Shown one piece after another: positions 37,001 through 46,808 of a stretch of 64,000 nucleotides of DNA (the first letter of the stretch is position 1; each line of letters opens with the position of its first letter). The stretch covers positions 163,501 through 227,500 of the forward strand of contig JAEMWC010000653.1 of NCBI GenBank assembly GCA_016490735.1. Direction: 5' to 3'. The notes beneath the pieces are model-generated. The model was not told the origin of the DNA, searched no databases, and saw nothing but the letters and a program-made list of their open reading frames with translations. This stretch comes from Pachyseris speciosa (lineage: Eukaryota > Cnidaria > Anthozoa > Scleractinia > Pachyseridae). Position numbers and translations under genes: made by a program.

Positions 37001-40000
37001 ATCCCAGGTGAACCTGCGGGCAGATGGGTCCATTCCGGAGGTTGGTTCGTCCAGCATTACCACCTGCGAGAATCACGTCAGGGCGTTAGAAACAGGAGGA
37101 CTAAACTATCTCCTAATTTGGAGACAGCAAACGAGTTGGTTATTGTAAAATTTGGACGCTGGAAGCTGTTTGGCAGTACTTTACTATAGAAGAAGGTGAC
37201 TGACTTCTTTTCAAATTCATCTTTCAAATAAAAGCTGCTTAGCACTGATACTAACAAATGGTGCTAATGTCCGTGTTGCTATAACTTCGCATCGTGATTT
37301 TGTTGTGCTCCATAAGTACGGTGGCCTGCATCTCACCTTCATTTCGTGTGTAAATAAAACTAAACAGAGGGCTCAATGATAAAACTACTTTGTCAATCGT
37401 TACTTATTTTCGCACGTACTGTAATCGCAAATTTCGCATTTTGGAAAACTTTAGGCTCTTTGCAGTTAGATTTAATCTGGCAATTGTATCTTAATTTCCG
37501 GTAGTTCTTTGTTTTTCACTAAGATCCAATTCAATAATTACTTTAATTAGAATTTCAAGGCTGTCGTAAACAGAAAAGATCTTCAATGCTTTGAGTCAAT
37601 AATCTCAGTATCAATGACACGGTTTGACACCCCATTCACCTTGTAAAAGTAAAAAGCACTCTTGATACTGTCCAATTGCCATAATTATTCTCCAAAAGAT
37701 CAGGTAGCGAAAAGGGACCTTACGTCAGGATTTAGTGGATTAAAGCAATGGCAAACTGAATCGCGAAAATAAATACTCGTGTAATACAGCTCCCAAACTT
37801 TCGCAAAATTCGTTTGATACTTATACTCTCCTAGCTCGAAGGAGTTAAAACAAGGTGGCTAACCTTAGAGTCAGCTATAAGAGCTATTCCAACAGACAGC
37901 TTTCTTTTCATGCCGCCAGACAATGCACGACTCTGAGTGCATCGCTTGTCATTTAGTCCAATACACTCAATCATTCTATCAACCTCCTGTTTCACCCTGT
38001 GGGATGGACAATTCTTTAACTTGGCAAAGAACCACAGGTGCTCTTCAACAGTCAGCCGGTCAAACAGTACATCATGTTGGGGACAAAGGCCTGGAAAGGA
38101 ATAACATGGTTGATACGAAAACAACTGGGTAATATATTGCACCCAGTATTCTCAGCTTCTTGGCTAAAAGTTCAGATGGTCACGTCATAAATTTGAGTAG
38201 CAAAGTTGAACAACTGGTCTTGTTTCTATCAAGTGACTGCATGTAATTTAAGAATCCACACAAAGAGTACGAAAGGTAGTTCCCAGTGATGCGGCCTTTG
38301 CTACAGTAGCATAAACTAAGGGTTGTGTTGCGATTGTGCAAGTAACGGGCTAGCCAGCTATCCACGGGTGACGATGGGCAGGTTGTTGAGGAAGGTCTCA
38401 GTTGCTTTTCAAACTGGCTGCTGGCCCTACATTGCCTTGCAGAGTGGAAAATCCTGTATGTGTGTGTTTTAAGATGTTTGATGATGACATACATGCAATT
38501 GTAACCTTACTACCTTTTTATGTAATAATATGTTATTATAAACTGAATAAATGTTGGAAAAAAATTTGCCCACAGTGGGATTTGAACCCGCGTCACCCTG
38601 TTGCTAGTTGGGTATGTTATCACTACACCATCAGGACAACCATGCTGGCAAGGGACAACACAGCAATCAAAAATGTGATTTAAATGGCTTGAGAAGTGAG
38701 TTCTCCAGGAAGTTTATTTCAAGGTGACAAGGTAGTGAAAACCTATATCAAAACTCCATTTGCAACCAATCATAGGATCAAGTTAATGATACACGACACG
38801 GGTTTACAGTCGTTTTGTTCCAAGGTGGTTTTGTTTCAAGTCGCTTCGTTCCAACTCAGAGTCGTTTTGCTTGGCTTGAGGTAAGCTGTATACGTCGTTT
38901 TAACGTTAGGTTGGTTGTGGAACGAAACAACTTTTTAATGGAACAAAACGACCTGATACAATGACACGAAGCAACAGTGTACAAAGGAGGATCCAGAGGA
39001 TACATATTATCTGCTTGCAAACCACAGAATAAAAAATCTCACCCAGACTGCTGTGTACTCCAGTGATGTCATCACTAATGGAACAGCCGTTGACAAGAGC
39101 TGAACCAGACGTAGCAGGGAACAGTCCAGTCAACATGGACATTAGAGTTGTTTTACCAGCTCCATTGTGTCCAAGCAGTGTGGTAATCTGACCTTCATAC
39201 ATATTCAACGACACCCCGTTAACTGCAACTTTCTTTCCTAAAAAACAAAGAAGAATGCTTGGCTATTTTGCACTTGACTGTTTTGTCTTGTCCCTTGTCT
39301 ATGTGCATAGGTCCAAATAAATAATTATTATTAGTATATACCACACAAGTGAATAGTGCTTTTTGCACACTCTGATTGGTTAACTTGGGGGTGATTAGCA
39401 AGTACTATTCACCTCCAAGCAGCTGGCGTACAAGATTTTCAAATTTCCGACTGCTAGTCCATATCTTGTTACACATACATGTAAAGTAATATTTTGGTTC
39501 ACTAGTTATTCAGCTTCTGTGGTATTTTTTTGCAGCTTGGTAAATATCCACCACTATTCACCTCCACTTTGGTGAATAATTGTTAATTATTGTTCATAAT
39601 ATTCGCTAGAATTTTAAAATAACTAATATTTACAAGGCTAAAAAGATTTTTAAAAAAGTAAAAAGAACAAATGTTTTCAATACTAGTCTATTAAAGCCAT
39701 CTTCAGGTCATCTGTGAAGGATTATCATGTAGGTGACAGGCAGGTTCAGAGTCATAACATGCGTTGGAATGTTCATCAATTTGAACCTGTAAATTTCTCA
39801 TGGTGTCACTGATGTAACTGTCACCACAAGAACAGTCTCCTTTGTAGATCACATGTGATTGATGAATGTTGTTGTCTTTCAAAAATTGAAAAGGCTTTTG
39901 ATCTGTTTGGTTTGCCAAAGGATGATGAAAGTGTGATGATGATGTTCTTGCAGTGACAGTTACATTGGTGAGACCATGAGAAATGTACAGGTGCAAACTG

Positions 40001-40309
40001 ATGAACATTCCAACACGTTATGACTCTGAACCTGCCCATCACCTGCGTGAAAATCCTTTGCATTCCTTTAGTTGGCATCTTCTCTGCACGGTGCAATCTT
40101 TTCATGAGCATAGAATCTTTGAAGGCCTAATTGATCCAACAATGGAAACCTTTAAATAGACAAATTCATTGCTACATGGCGAAACTGTTCCCATAGGGAA
40201 TTACCTGATATACAATTAGTGGACTGTATACCCTGAAGATGGCTTAGTGCCAAAAACGTTCAGTTTTTTGCTTTTTAAAAATCTTTTTAGCTTTGTAAAT
40301 ATTAGTCAC

Positions 40310-40352
<43 letters not shown>

Positions 40353-40518
40353 GAAACATTTAAAAAAGATGAGACAATGTTTGAATCTACAAGAAGAAAT
40401 GTTTCGGATACTCAGTATCCATCTTCAGTTGAAGGATGTTTACAATTGAGTGACTTATATAAAGTAAATAACAAGTACATGTAGGTGTTGATTACAAATT
40501 GTAGAATTGTAGAATAAT

Positions 40519-40567
<49 letters not shown>

Positions 40568-41012
40568 CACTTTATTTAAGTCTCAAATCTATCTAGCCGA
40601 GCACAGATGCTCTACTAATTGGGGAGACTAAATCAAATCAACTCTAAATAAATCAAATCAAATGTTGGTTTTTGGGGAGAGGAGAAAACCAGAGTACCCG
40701 GAGAAAAACCTCTCGGAGCAGAGTAGAGAACCAACAAACTCAGCCCACTTATGACGCCAAGTCCGGGAATCGAACCCGGGCCACATTGGTGGAAGGCGAG
40801 CGCTCTCACCACTACGCCAACCCTGCTCCCTAAAGTTAAAGTTTGTAATCAACACCTACTTGTTATTACTTTATGTAAGTCACTCACTTGTAAACATAAT
40901 TCAACTGAAGATGGATGCTGAGTATCCGAAACATGTCTTCTTGTAGATTCAAACGTTGTGTCATCTTTTTTAAATGTTTCATATCTATTTTACTGCTACC
41001 AAAATTTGGTAA

Positions 41013-41085
<73 letters not shown>

Positions 41086-43780
41086 GTACTGTCATACCTA
41101 TCTCTGTGGAAAATACTTTCTTTAGGTTTTTTATTTCAATCCCAGGAACCAAACCCACAGGTTCTTTTTCTAAGAATTCTGGACCTGATGCTCCAGACTC
41201 GACACCGTTCTCCATTGTATGGAAATCATTTATCTCCATCTGTAAAAAAAGTAATTGTGAGTGTGAATTTAACTACCATACATGTATATCTGTGTCAAAT
41301 GACAAGCAAATACGAGCACAGGAAAGCCAACTGTGCAGAGCTCAACCTCTGTACTTAGAGTATATCTACAGCTACAGTAACTGTAGTTTTACTCTCCAAA
41401 AGTCAATCAAGGGTAGTTATGACTGGCAGGATTTGAGTTATACAATTATCAAGTGTTGTTACCTTGAATATTAATTGAAATCAAGTCTCAGGACTAATAT
41501 TAATCTTAAACGAGGGCTGACATTGTAAAACCAGGCTGTTACATGTAGGCCTGCTGATCAAATGAGCTGATGTGGAATTGGTTAATGCAATCATGTGCAT
41601 GTAGGAACCACACTATTATGCAGATGCTCTTGCTAAAGCAATACCAATAAGATGATGGGTGGTGAAAACAACTTAAAAGTTGATTGGCTTTATTGCATTA
41701 CTAACCTGGCCCTAAAAGTGAAATTGTACATACCTGTTTACTCTTCCCACACCAGTAATTGGGCAAAACAGGGAAGTACCAAGGCTGTGGAACACCATAA
41801 TCTCCAGGAAAGACAGCCTCAACATACCAAGCTATCAGACCATAAATCAGTGAGTCTACCACAAACATCACCATGACAAGACCAAGTGAGAAATCATCAT
41901 CAATGGAAGGCCCTTGGTTAAGGTTCGACCACTGGGATCCGGTGCCAGCACCTTCAAATTTTCCAATTAACTGAGCACCCATTGCCATGGCAACATTAGA
42001 GAGAAGACATGATGCAGCTTTGGCTCCAAGGCTCATTGTGTTGTAGTATGGTGCAATAAAGAAATATGGAATGTAATTACAAAACCAGACGATACCTCCT
42101 GCAGCTGCTGCAAGGTTTGCCTTGGAGAAAAACACACTGACACAAAAGCAAAACATGATGGATGATATTGCATATAGAATCAGGAAGACGAAAAGGACAA
42201 GTGGAGAGGTTTGGTTCAATACCCTTCCATTAGAGTTGAATTTTATGGTGAAGAAAATAGTAGCTAAGGACATGGTAATGAGAAGATACACAAAGTAATT
42301 GGTGAACCATGCCAACCAATGTAGCCATCCACTAAGCCCCATCATCTTCATAGATTCCTGATAAAAAAAAATCATTCAAAATTAATACATCTAACAACTA
42401 ATTCATTCATGTTTAGAATTCTTATAAATTACAGTGCATGTAAACCTAAGTTTTTAATGTGGGGTGGGGTGGGGGGGGGGGGGGAGGAGTTCACAAATTC
42501 TAAAGATTTCTCACAAGGAGTCCAGCTAGTTTAGTTTCTTCCATCAAACTGACATGCCTGCCACCAATCTTTGCAATATTTTGAGTCAAACCAAACTGCT
42601 TTGGCCTGAAAAGTTGACTATAATATTGAAAACAAATCACCTCGGTTCAATATTCAGCTACCACTACAATGTACCTCTGGTCATTTGACAATTGCACACT
42701 TAAACCTCCAGAAAATGGTTTGTGTTCTTGAGAACTGATTATAAGTTTCAATCATGTCACATGTACAATTTCCTGTGCTATGCAAATTGTGTCACACCAG
42801 CCCAACTGTACTGGCCACCATGCCAGAAAAAGGAGAAAACACACAACACCATTAGGTTAAAACTATTTAATCTTTATGCAAGTGATAACCCCAATACATA
42901 AATTTGCCTGCAATTTGCTTACCTTGAGCTTTTTTTCCTTCTCATAGACGACATCACGGACAATATTCAGGGCAGGGAAGATAAGTGACAACATCAAAAG
43001 CAGAGGAAGGCCACTTTGTATTACCAGGACAAACTTGTCATGAATGTAATCTGGATATGGAAACCGTTTGACAGACACAGTTGCATTCAGATCACTAACA
43101 TTTCCTTTCAACTTGATAATGGCAGAGTCAATTGCATGTTGTATTGACAAGAAGCCATCTTCAAAGTAATACGGAGGGCCACCATGAGAGGCATTTACAC
43201 TTCGTGGTCCAGGAACCTCAAAAACAGGAAATGTAAATTGGGTATTCCAGTTGGCATTAGGGTCCACCCCAAGTCCTTGTTGCTTTGCTTCCTTGTTGTC
43301 CTTCTGCTGTTTCTTTGATTTTGAGCTCAGTCGAATTTTGTAGACAATATCTGTGCTATCCAGATTAGTACTAAAGATGACACCACCCAAAAACTTTTTT
43401 GCATCTACATTGCCTTCTGTACTAACTAAAGCTTGCACCATATCCTCTTCACTATTGAAAGGCACAGTCGTGATGTTATATTTAGGGGGGAGAGAGAGCT
43501 GTCTTGCTAGCATCCGCATAATGTTTCGCACATTACTTTTGTTTGGTGCATAAGCAATGAGATTAAAGTTTGATAAATCAGGTGGCATTTCCTTCACGTC
43601 AAATGCAGGATAAGTGACGTTTTGTTTGTACTCATTCTTGATCTCGAATGTTCGCAGAAGGACAAGTATTATTATGAAGAAGAGAGGCATTGCAATTTGA
43701 AAGAATGTTCGGACTGGAGCTCTCTTTAGGAGGACCAGATTTTTCCACATTAACAACACAAATTGGTTTACTTTCCCCAT
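23663..43780 (-). CDS. Full-length ABC transporter subfamily A (ABCA3-like), 17 exons, about 1709 aa
   Basis: Exons, 5' to 3' on the minus strand: 43780-42923, 42357-41734, 41239-41098, 39237-39043, 38090-37864, 37063-36745, 35172-34972, 34387-34036, 32650-32466, 31759-31591, 29152-28912 (or to 28908), 28508-28329, 28065-27556, 26369-26185, 25906-25719, 24641-24471, 24044-23663. Phases agree at every junction except after exon 11, where one base is missing. The product has TMD1-NBD1-TMD2-NBD2 architecture; human ABCA3 is 1704 aa. Both NBDs have complete Walker A, Q-loop, signature, Walker B and H-loop. The start codon follows a purine-rich context (aacatcaag ATG G) and precedes a cytosolic tail and TM1. 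Known role of the family: ATP-driven phospholipid/sterol export at plasma, lysosomal or vesicular membranes. The exact substrate cannot be read from sequence. The introns are loaded with SINE, PLE, CR1-like and foldback insertions. Confidence 0.93.
24702..25275. other. ABCA intron 15 sequence, nothing recognised
   Basis: Unique AT-rich intron sequence with no ORF or clear repeat. It runs into the small foldback at 25280. Confidence 0.35.
25280..25390. repeat. Foldback related to the 21892 element
   Basis: Arms gtgacgagagcgcgaaagaa and acttcttgagtgctctcgtca around GCCGCAGGCGAGTGCTT, similar in layout to the inner hairpin near 22010. Intron of the full-length ABCA gene. Confidence 0.55.
26545..26735 (-). 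mobile_element. tRNA-derived SINE, copy in foldback pair
   Basis: The minus strand reads GGCTTGTTAGCTCAGTTGGT (A box) then GAGGTCGTGGGTTCGACATCC (B box): a tRNA-like head. The tail aaattttattcgagctttattt follows. The cloverleaf is imperfect, so this is a SINE rather than a tRNA gene. Confidence 0.65.
26862..27050 (+). mobile_element. tRNA-derived SINE, second copy in opposite orientation
   Basis: Shares GCACTGCACCGGTATCGC and GAGGTCGTGGGTT with the first copy. A three-base insertion breaks its B box. The tail ATAACTGCGATGATCATTCA is the reverse complement of 26563-26583, so the two form a 500-bp foldback inside the ABCA intron before exon 14. Confidence 0.65.
27290..27360 (-). repeat. tRNA-like SINE head remnant
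   Basis: The minus strand reads GTGGTTGCTCAGCGGTAGAG...GGAAGGTCGTTGGTCGACTC, A-box-like and degenerate B-box sequence. Similar CACACGTATTC phrases at 27250 and 27525 bracket it. Confidence 0.45.
27556..35172 (-). CDS. ABCA full-length: regulatory segment and TMD2 exons 7-13
   Basis: Exon 7 (35172-34972) is the post-NBD1 regulatory region ([28 protein letters not shown]). Exon 8 (34387-34036) has the second cytosolic lead-in [20 protein letters not shown] and its TM helix [17 protein letters not shown]. Exons 9-10 (32650-32466, 31759-31591) form the second extracellular loop. Exons 11-13 (29152-28912, 28508-28329, 28065-27556) hold the TM bundle and the linker to NBD2. Exon 11 is one base shorter than its 242-bp paralog in the plus-strand copy. 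Exon 13 is one 510-bp exon, whereas the paralog is split in two. Confidence 0.9.
28702..28853. repeat. GC-rich 152-bp palindrome next to ABCA exon 11
   Basis: Arms of about 70 bp (GTTAGGCGGGCTGGCCCGG... / ...CCGGGCCAGCCCGCCTAAC) around the centre gcgggctggcccgc at about 28771. It lies 55 bases downstream of the exon 11 donor on the transcribed strand. Confidence 0.85.
29927..31438 (+). mobile_element. 5'-truncated CR1/L2-like non-LTR retrotransposon
   Basis: Begins inside the reverse transcriptase ([20 protein letters not shown]). ORF 29941-30636 holds [30 protein letters not shown] and the catalytic box FADDTN. The C-terminal part continues after a frameshifting deletion ([50 protein letters not shown]). 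Ends in (ACAGAA)n at 31411-31438, a typical 3' microsatellite tail. Antisense inside the ABCA intron between exons 10 and 11. Confidence 0.85.
31816..31975. mobile_element. MITE family D, partial copy
   Basis: Starts ccgattttcaattgagtgtg and shares the CGCGGGAAAATACG block with 56988-57260, but its right end is lost. ABCA intron between exons 9 and 10. Confidence 0.5.
32680..32873. mobile_element. Foldback MITE, family C, copy 1
   Basis: Arms GGTGACCTTGTTTTGATACA and TGTATCAAAACAAGGTCACC with shared outer ends (aatagaccattttacagttg). The same element is at 59241-59436 in the other orientation. Confidence 0.8.
33103..33396 (-). CDS. Lys-rich small ORF, 97 codons, unknown
   Basis: ATG at 33396 gives [20 protein letters not shown], then [20 protein letters not shown] and [15 protein letters not shown], ending at 33103. 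The composition is that of a real basic protein and the ORF is complete, but it is nested in an ABCA intron and adjoins a family B repeat. It may be a gene fragment carried by a mobile element or a small intronic gene. No family recognised. Confidence 0.35.
   Translation of the reverse strand: MGRKKKKCATTGKDQSVLVKTDLPSEVVVEMVHSSRKSYILARYPEDFKGKYMEPTDGRVVDLTKQVLRDSEAEDNKMKQGKKTKIFDEEISINSLT
33546..33818 (-). mobile_element. Dispersed repeat family B, copy 2
   Basis: Inverted copy of 23138-23422, located in the ABCA intron between exons 8 and 9, directly upstream of the Lys-rich ORF at 33103-33396. Confidence 0.75.
33930..33966. repeat. Poly(C) tract
   Basis: Two C-runs (cccccccccactaacc then more than 20 Cs) in the ABCA intron, 70 bases from exon 8. 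Length is prone to sequencing error. Confidence 0.9.
36083..36270. mobile_element. Foldback MITE, family A, copy 2
   Basis: Arms begin AACAAATACATTCCATTTGG and close with ...AAATATGTTTGTT. The inner ends read CGTGGTAAGAAC / GTTCTTACCATATTTTG, matching copy 1 at 400-573. It lies in the ABCA intron between exons 6 and 7. Confidence 0.75.
36290..36620. repeat. Dispersed repeat with an exon-like fragment
   Basis: Contains ATGGCGGCCGCTTCTCCGCG at 36433 opening a 31-codon frame (ending [17 protein letters not shown]), flanked by partial inverted repeats (TTAGTATAAATCTACTAG / CTAGTAGATTTATACT). It looks like a repeat-borne first exon. Identity unknown. Confidence 0.35.
36745..41239 (-). CDS. ABCA full-length: NBD1 exons 3-6
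   Basis: Exon 3 (41239-41098) is the linker plus [12 protein letters not shown]. Exon 4 (39237-39043) has Walker [10 protein letters not shown] near residues 564-572. Exon 5 (38090-37864) has the Q-loop [10 protein letters not shown] and signature [10 protein letters not shown] near 663-672. Exon 6 (37063-36745) has Walker [13 protein letters not shown] and the H-loop TTHFMDEAD (His near 719). Exon 4 is preceded by a 1.86-kb intron packed with inverted Penelope-like fragments, a SINE and trinucleotide repeats. Confidence 0.93.
38566..38650 (-). mobile_element. tRNA-derived SINE head
   Basis: The minus strand reads CTGATGGTGTAGTGATAACA (A-box-like) and GCGGGTTCAAATCCCACTGT (perfect B box). 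The acceptor stem does not pair, so it is not a functional tRNA. ABCA intron between exons 4 and 5. Confidence 0.55.
39605..40318. mobile_element. Inverted pair of Penelope-like element 3' fragments
   Basis: The minus strand (about 39700-39860) encodes [20 protein letters not shown] and IDEHSN...SEPACHL; the plus strand (about 39950-40030) encodes [20 protein letters not shown]. Both resemble the GIY-YIG endonuclease tail of Penelope-like elements. The ends carry paired aagccatcttcag / ctgaagatggctt motifs. Both copies are broken. ABCA intron between exons 3 and 4. Confidence 0.6.
40311..40352. repeat. (ATT)n microsatellite
   Basis: About 14 ATT units between two inverted Penelope-like structures. 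Confidence 0.9.
40352..40985. mobile_element. Second inverted-terminal structure with SINE in its loop
   Basis: Arms gaaacatttaaaaaagatga...atccatcttcagttgaagga and caactgaagatggatgctga...tttttaaatgtttc. The loop holds an (AAT)n tract and a SINE. Same TCTTCAG-type end as Penelope-like termini. Confidence 0.6.
40520..40832 (-). mobile_element. tRNA-derived SINE with (TAA)n tail, full length
   Basis: The minus strand reads GGTTGGCGTAGTGGTGAGAG (A box), GGCCCGGGTTCGATTCCCGG (B box), then the body CTCTGCTCCGAGAGGTTTTT and CCAAAAACCAACATTTGATT, ending TTAAATAAAGTGATTATTA and a TAA run. This layout is widespread in cnidarian genomes, from general knowledge. A truncated relative is at 56820-56932. 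Confidence 0.8.
41010..41085. repeat. (ATT)n microsatellite
   Basis: About 25 ATT units ending 13 bases from the exon 3 donor of the full-length ABCA gene at 41098. Reads as a poly-Ile ORF by artefact. Confidence 0.95.
41734..43780 (-). CDS. ABCA full-length: TMD1 exons 1-2
   Basis: Exon 1 (43780-42923, 286 aa) starts [14 protein letters not shown], then TM1 at about residues 24-43 ([17 protein letters not shown]). A large lumenal/extracellular loop of about 200 residues follows with several NxT/S sites, then TM2 at about 248-275. Exon 2 (42357-41734, 208 aa) starts with the ABCA motif [14 protein letters not shown] and holds four to five further hydrophobic segments, ending [13 protein letters not shown]. 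One 858-bp exon for the whole first loop is unusual next to the many small exons downstream. Confidence 0.92.
42462..42486. repeat. Poly(G) tract
   Basis: G-rich run (ggggtggggtggggggg...) in ABCA intron 1, about 100 bases upstream of exon 2 on the coding strand. Confidence 0.9.
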
Positions 43781-43875
43781 CTTGATGTTAAAATGCCACC
43801 AACAATTTTTATGTATCTAAATGTGCAGAGAAAGCACAAGAAACTCAGAGCTTTTTATCCACCAACAGTGACACC
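43781..43875 (-). other. Probable 5' UTR part of ABCA exon 1
   Basis: On the minus strand a T-rich tract and ttgccag precede 43875, a good splice acceptor 95 bases upstream of the ATG. An upstream non-coding exon is therefore likely. A matching donor (catag|gtaagt) occurs at 46520, near the TEFM start. This is inference from splice signals only. Confidence 0.35.
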
Positions 43876-46519
43876 CTGGCAAGAAAAAAGAAAAGTTATC
43901 AATAAAAATAAATAACAATTAAATAATTAATGCATTTCAACTTCCAGTTATAAGGATAACAACATATAGATATCCTTTATATTTGGTCACATTGCATTAC
44001 AAGCAAATGCTGCACTATGATTTTGAACAGGTGATGAAAATATTTATTATTGGACTACGACCCTGGACAGTATGATTGACAGAAATGAAATCCGAGATTT
44101 TATCCTCCGTTTCACTTTTTTCCCACTTGTATTAAACAAATGATCAAACATTACCCTATATTACCTTACCTAAAAAGGGAGAAAAAATTAAAAACAAATA
44201 ATTGAACTATTGATAAACATATTTTGCTCAGATGAAAAGGTTAAGCTGAGCTGAACTGTCATCTTATACTCTCACTACAGGTAGCTTTCCCATAATTCCT
44301 GGTATGTTAATGATAGGTTCCCAGTGTCATTATAAATGGCCTGGTGAATGCCAGTGAGCGATTATCAGCTTGCAGTTGTAGCTATTTGAAAATTTTTTAA
44401 ACCAAAATAAAATTTGAACCCTAACATATAATACAAATTACTTATAGTATTATAATATGGTCTATATACTGGACAAAATCTCAAGTTGGCTAAAATGAGT
44501 GTGTTTGAGGTTCTGGGAGTTGATGACATTTCAACCATTTGAGTGCGCTTGAAGTTCTGGGAGTTGATGTCATGCATCAGTAATAGTAGGACAGAGTTGT
44601 GGGTAATGAAGACATCACTGCTTTAAATATAGGTGGAATAGCATTTTTGAACACAGAAGCACATGGTTTGTCCAAGTAAGAAGTTTTTTTTAGTTTAAGA
44701 GTAGACTTGAAGAAACCTTGCGGTCTTTAAAGCAGAAGCTTGCGGGATTGGAGGACTGATCCAAAACTGCGAACTGTGAGACAGAAACATACCCAGTACA
44801 AGTCATTTCCAGTGACTGAGAGCACCCTGAAAGACTCAGGCACACAAATCTTTTCCATTCTGAAAGACTCAGCCTAAAACCTGTTCCAAAACTACAATCT
44901 GTCAAACACAAATCACTTCTAATGACTGAAAGAATCAGTCAACAACTAAGCTTTGTAAGATGAATTCAAAGTCAGCTGTGAAGTTGAAAACCAGCCACGC
45001 AACATTTCAAGAGACCTAGTTATTTTAACGTTGAAAGTAGAAACTAACACCAATTGAAAGTTTACTGTCCATATTATGGTAGGGTCATGGAGGTTCAAAT
45101 CTGCATTTGAACTTCCATGCCCACCCCCATTCTCTGCAAATTGGCCTTAACTGGAATTTTCAGCTGAATGAATTACATATACCGGTAACTCTCTGGAATA
45201 ACACATTAATTAGCAGGGCTGTCAAACGTAGCCAGCTGCTGGCAAAAATCACCACCTGCTTTTATAATTAGCTTGCCCAACCACTCTGCTGGGCTATTGT
45301 TTGGAAGATCTGATGTTTTTTCCAAAAAAAATCTGTATGCACTGATAAAGAAAATTATTCAAAAACAAGCCACTACTTATGCAACAGTCATAAATGCAAT
45401 GAAGATTGATAAAAATATGTTCCCAAAAACAATAAAGCCATACTATCTGTACTATCTTTCCCATCATTCATAAACATTTCATCCATAGCTAAACATCAAT
45501 AGATTTTAGAGCCCATGAAATGATTGACTGAAATGATTGAGGTGACTGTCAGAAGGTCCATTATCTACAACCATGTAAACTTTAAGACTAACTAAAATGG
45601 CTACCAAACCACAGTATTGCCTTACAGAAAAATTACCTGAAGAGGGCTGAAAAAGGCATTTCTGAACATTTAAATTTCAAAATTTTCTGGGTGAGTATCC
45701 CCCAAAAGGGGAGTCCCTCTGGCACTTGATAAACTCTCAAACTCGGCCACCTTAACTACTGGTGTATAACAAAGCAGTGCCTTCGACTTCAACAATTAGT
45801 GGCAACCCTGCATTAGTCAACTATTTCTGACATCAACAGGTCATTTAAGTAAACTGTATGCATTATTATTGAATACAGTGACAGCTTGCAATCTGATATT
45901 CCATTGATAGCCTGCATGCAAGCTCTCTTAAATGGGTGGGGGGTTTGCATGCTCGCAAGGAATATACCGAATATTAATATTCCTATGTGGGGCTCTGTTA
46001 ATTCTCTCCAAAATTGGATTACGTAATTATTTTTAAATCAGACTTATTTCGGTGAAGTTATGAAACAGTCATGATCAGCGCGCAATCAAGAGTGCCAGAA
46101 ACTGAGCGTGTTGCGAGTGTTAGCTGCAATCTTTTTTTTATACTTGAAAACAAGCATCCTTAAGTCTACTTTACATAGACAAACAAAACTGAAAGTAAAT
46201 TAGATAAGCTTAAGCTTTAAAGCTCAAATAAGAAAGCACTAAGCTTAACTATTAACAGCACCAATCACGGTTGTCCTTAACCGTGCTATCCTCAAAGGAA
46301 ATTGAGCAACGAAGTGGAAACAACGATTGGCTCTTTGTCACCGTTTCACTGAGGAAAAAGGGGAGAGAAGACCTCCGGGACAAGTGCACAATTCTCCAAA
46401 TGCCGGCTCCTCACCTTCCACAGTGGAAGCTCACCTTTCTCGAGCGTCTGAACATTTCAGCTTGGAAAAGCGCATTTGTTATTAAACCATGCAGGAAAGG
46501 GCAAGAGGAGGTAACTTAC
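43876..46519. other. No gene seen (likely ABCA 5' UTR intron)
   Basis: 2.6 kb of AT-rich sequence without convincing coding or foldback structure. Short imperfect direct repeats such as GAAGTTCTGGGAGTTGATG occur near 44510-44570, and actga/gaaagactcag motifs recur at 44750-44940. Confidence 0.4.
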
Positions 46520-46808
46520 CTATGCTAAGAGTCTACAAATAACCCATTTCAATCTGCGTTTGTCCGTTTTGAAGACCGGCTGCACCTCACATGATCGTGA
46601 TTGTGCTAAAAACATCGCGCTTATGTATGAAACTAAAAATAAACCTCAAGCCTGAGTGACCTCTCCTCTGTTGCCGAGTAGCCGAGCCTGAAATTGCGTA
46701 ACGAAGGACTGGCTCTACCATAACCATGAAAATGGCGGACATGTTGCTATCAAGGGTTTGAGGAACCAAGGTTTCTTCAGTATGTTAGGTGGTTGACGTT
46801 GATTCCGG
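46520..46808. promoter_or_regulatory. Candidate bidirectional promoter between ABCA (-) and TEFM (+)
   Basis: TEFM starts at 46809 on plus. A possible minus-strand 5' UTR donor lies at 46520. If it is used, the two divergent transcription starts lie within about 290 bp. I see no strong TATA box. Position is the only real support. Confidence 0.3.

Noticed and set aside
38566..38650. Functional tRNA gene
   Set aside because: A and B boxes present but the acceptor stem does not pair and the anticodon arm is irregular; better as a SINE head. The same applies to 26545-26735 and 40740-40832.
40915..41358. 147-codon ORF with poly-Ile
   Set aside because: (ATT)n microsatellite plus the reverse strand of ABCA exon 3.
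46271..46528. 85-codon plus-strand ORF upstream of TEFM
   Set aside because: No homology recognised; overlaps the probable ABCA 5' UTR/promoter region and lacks splice partners.
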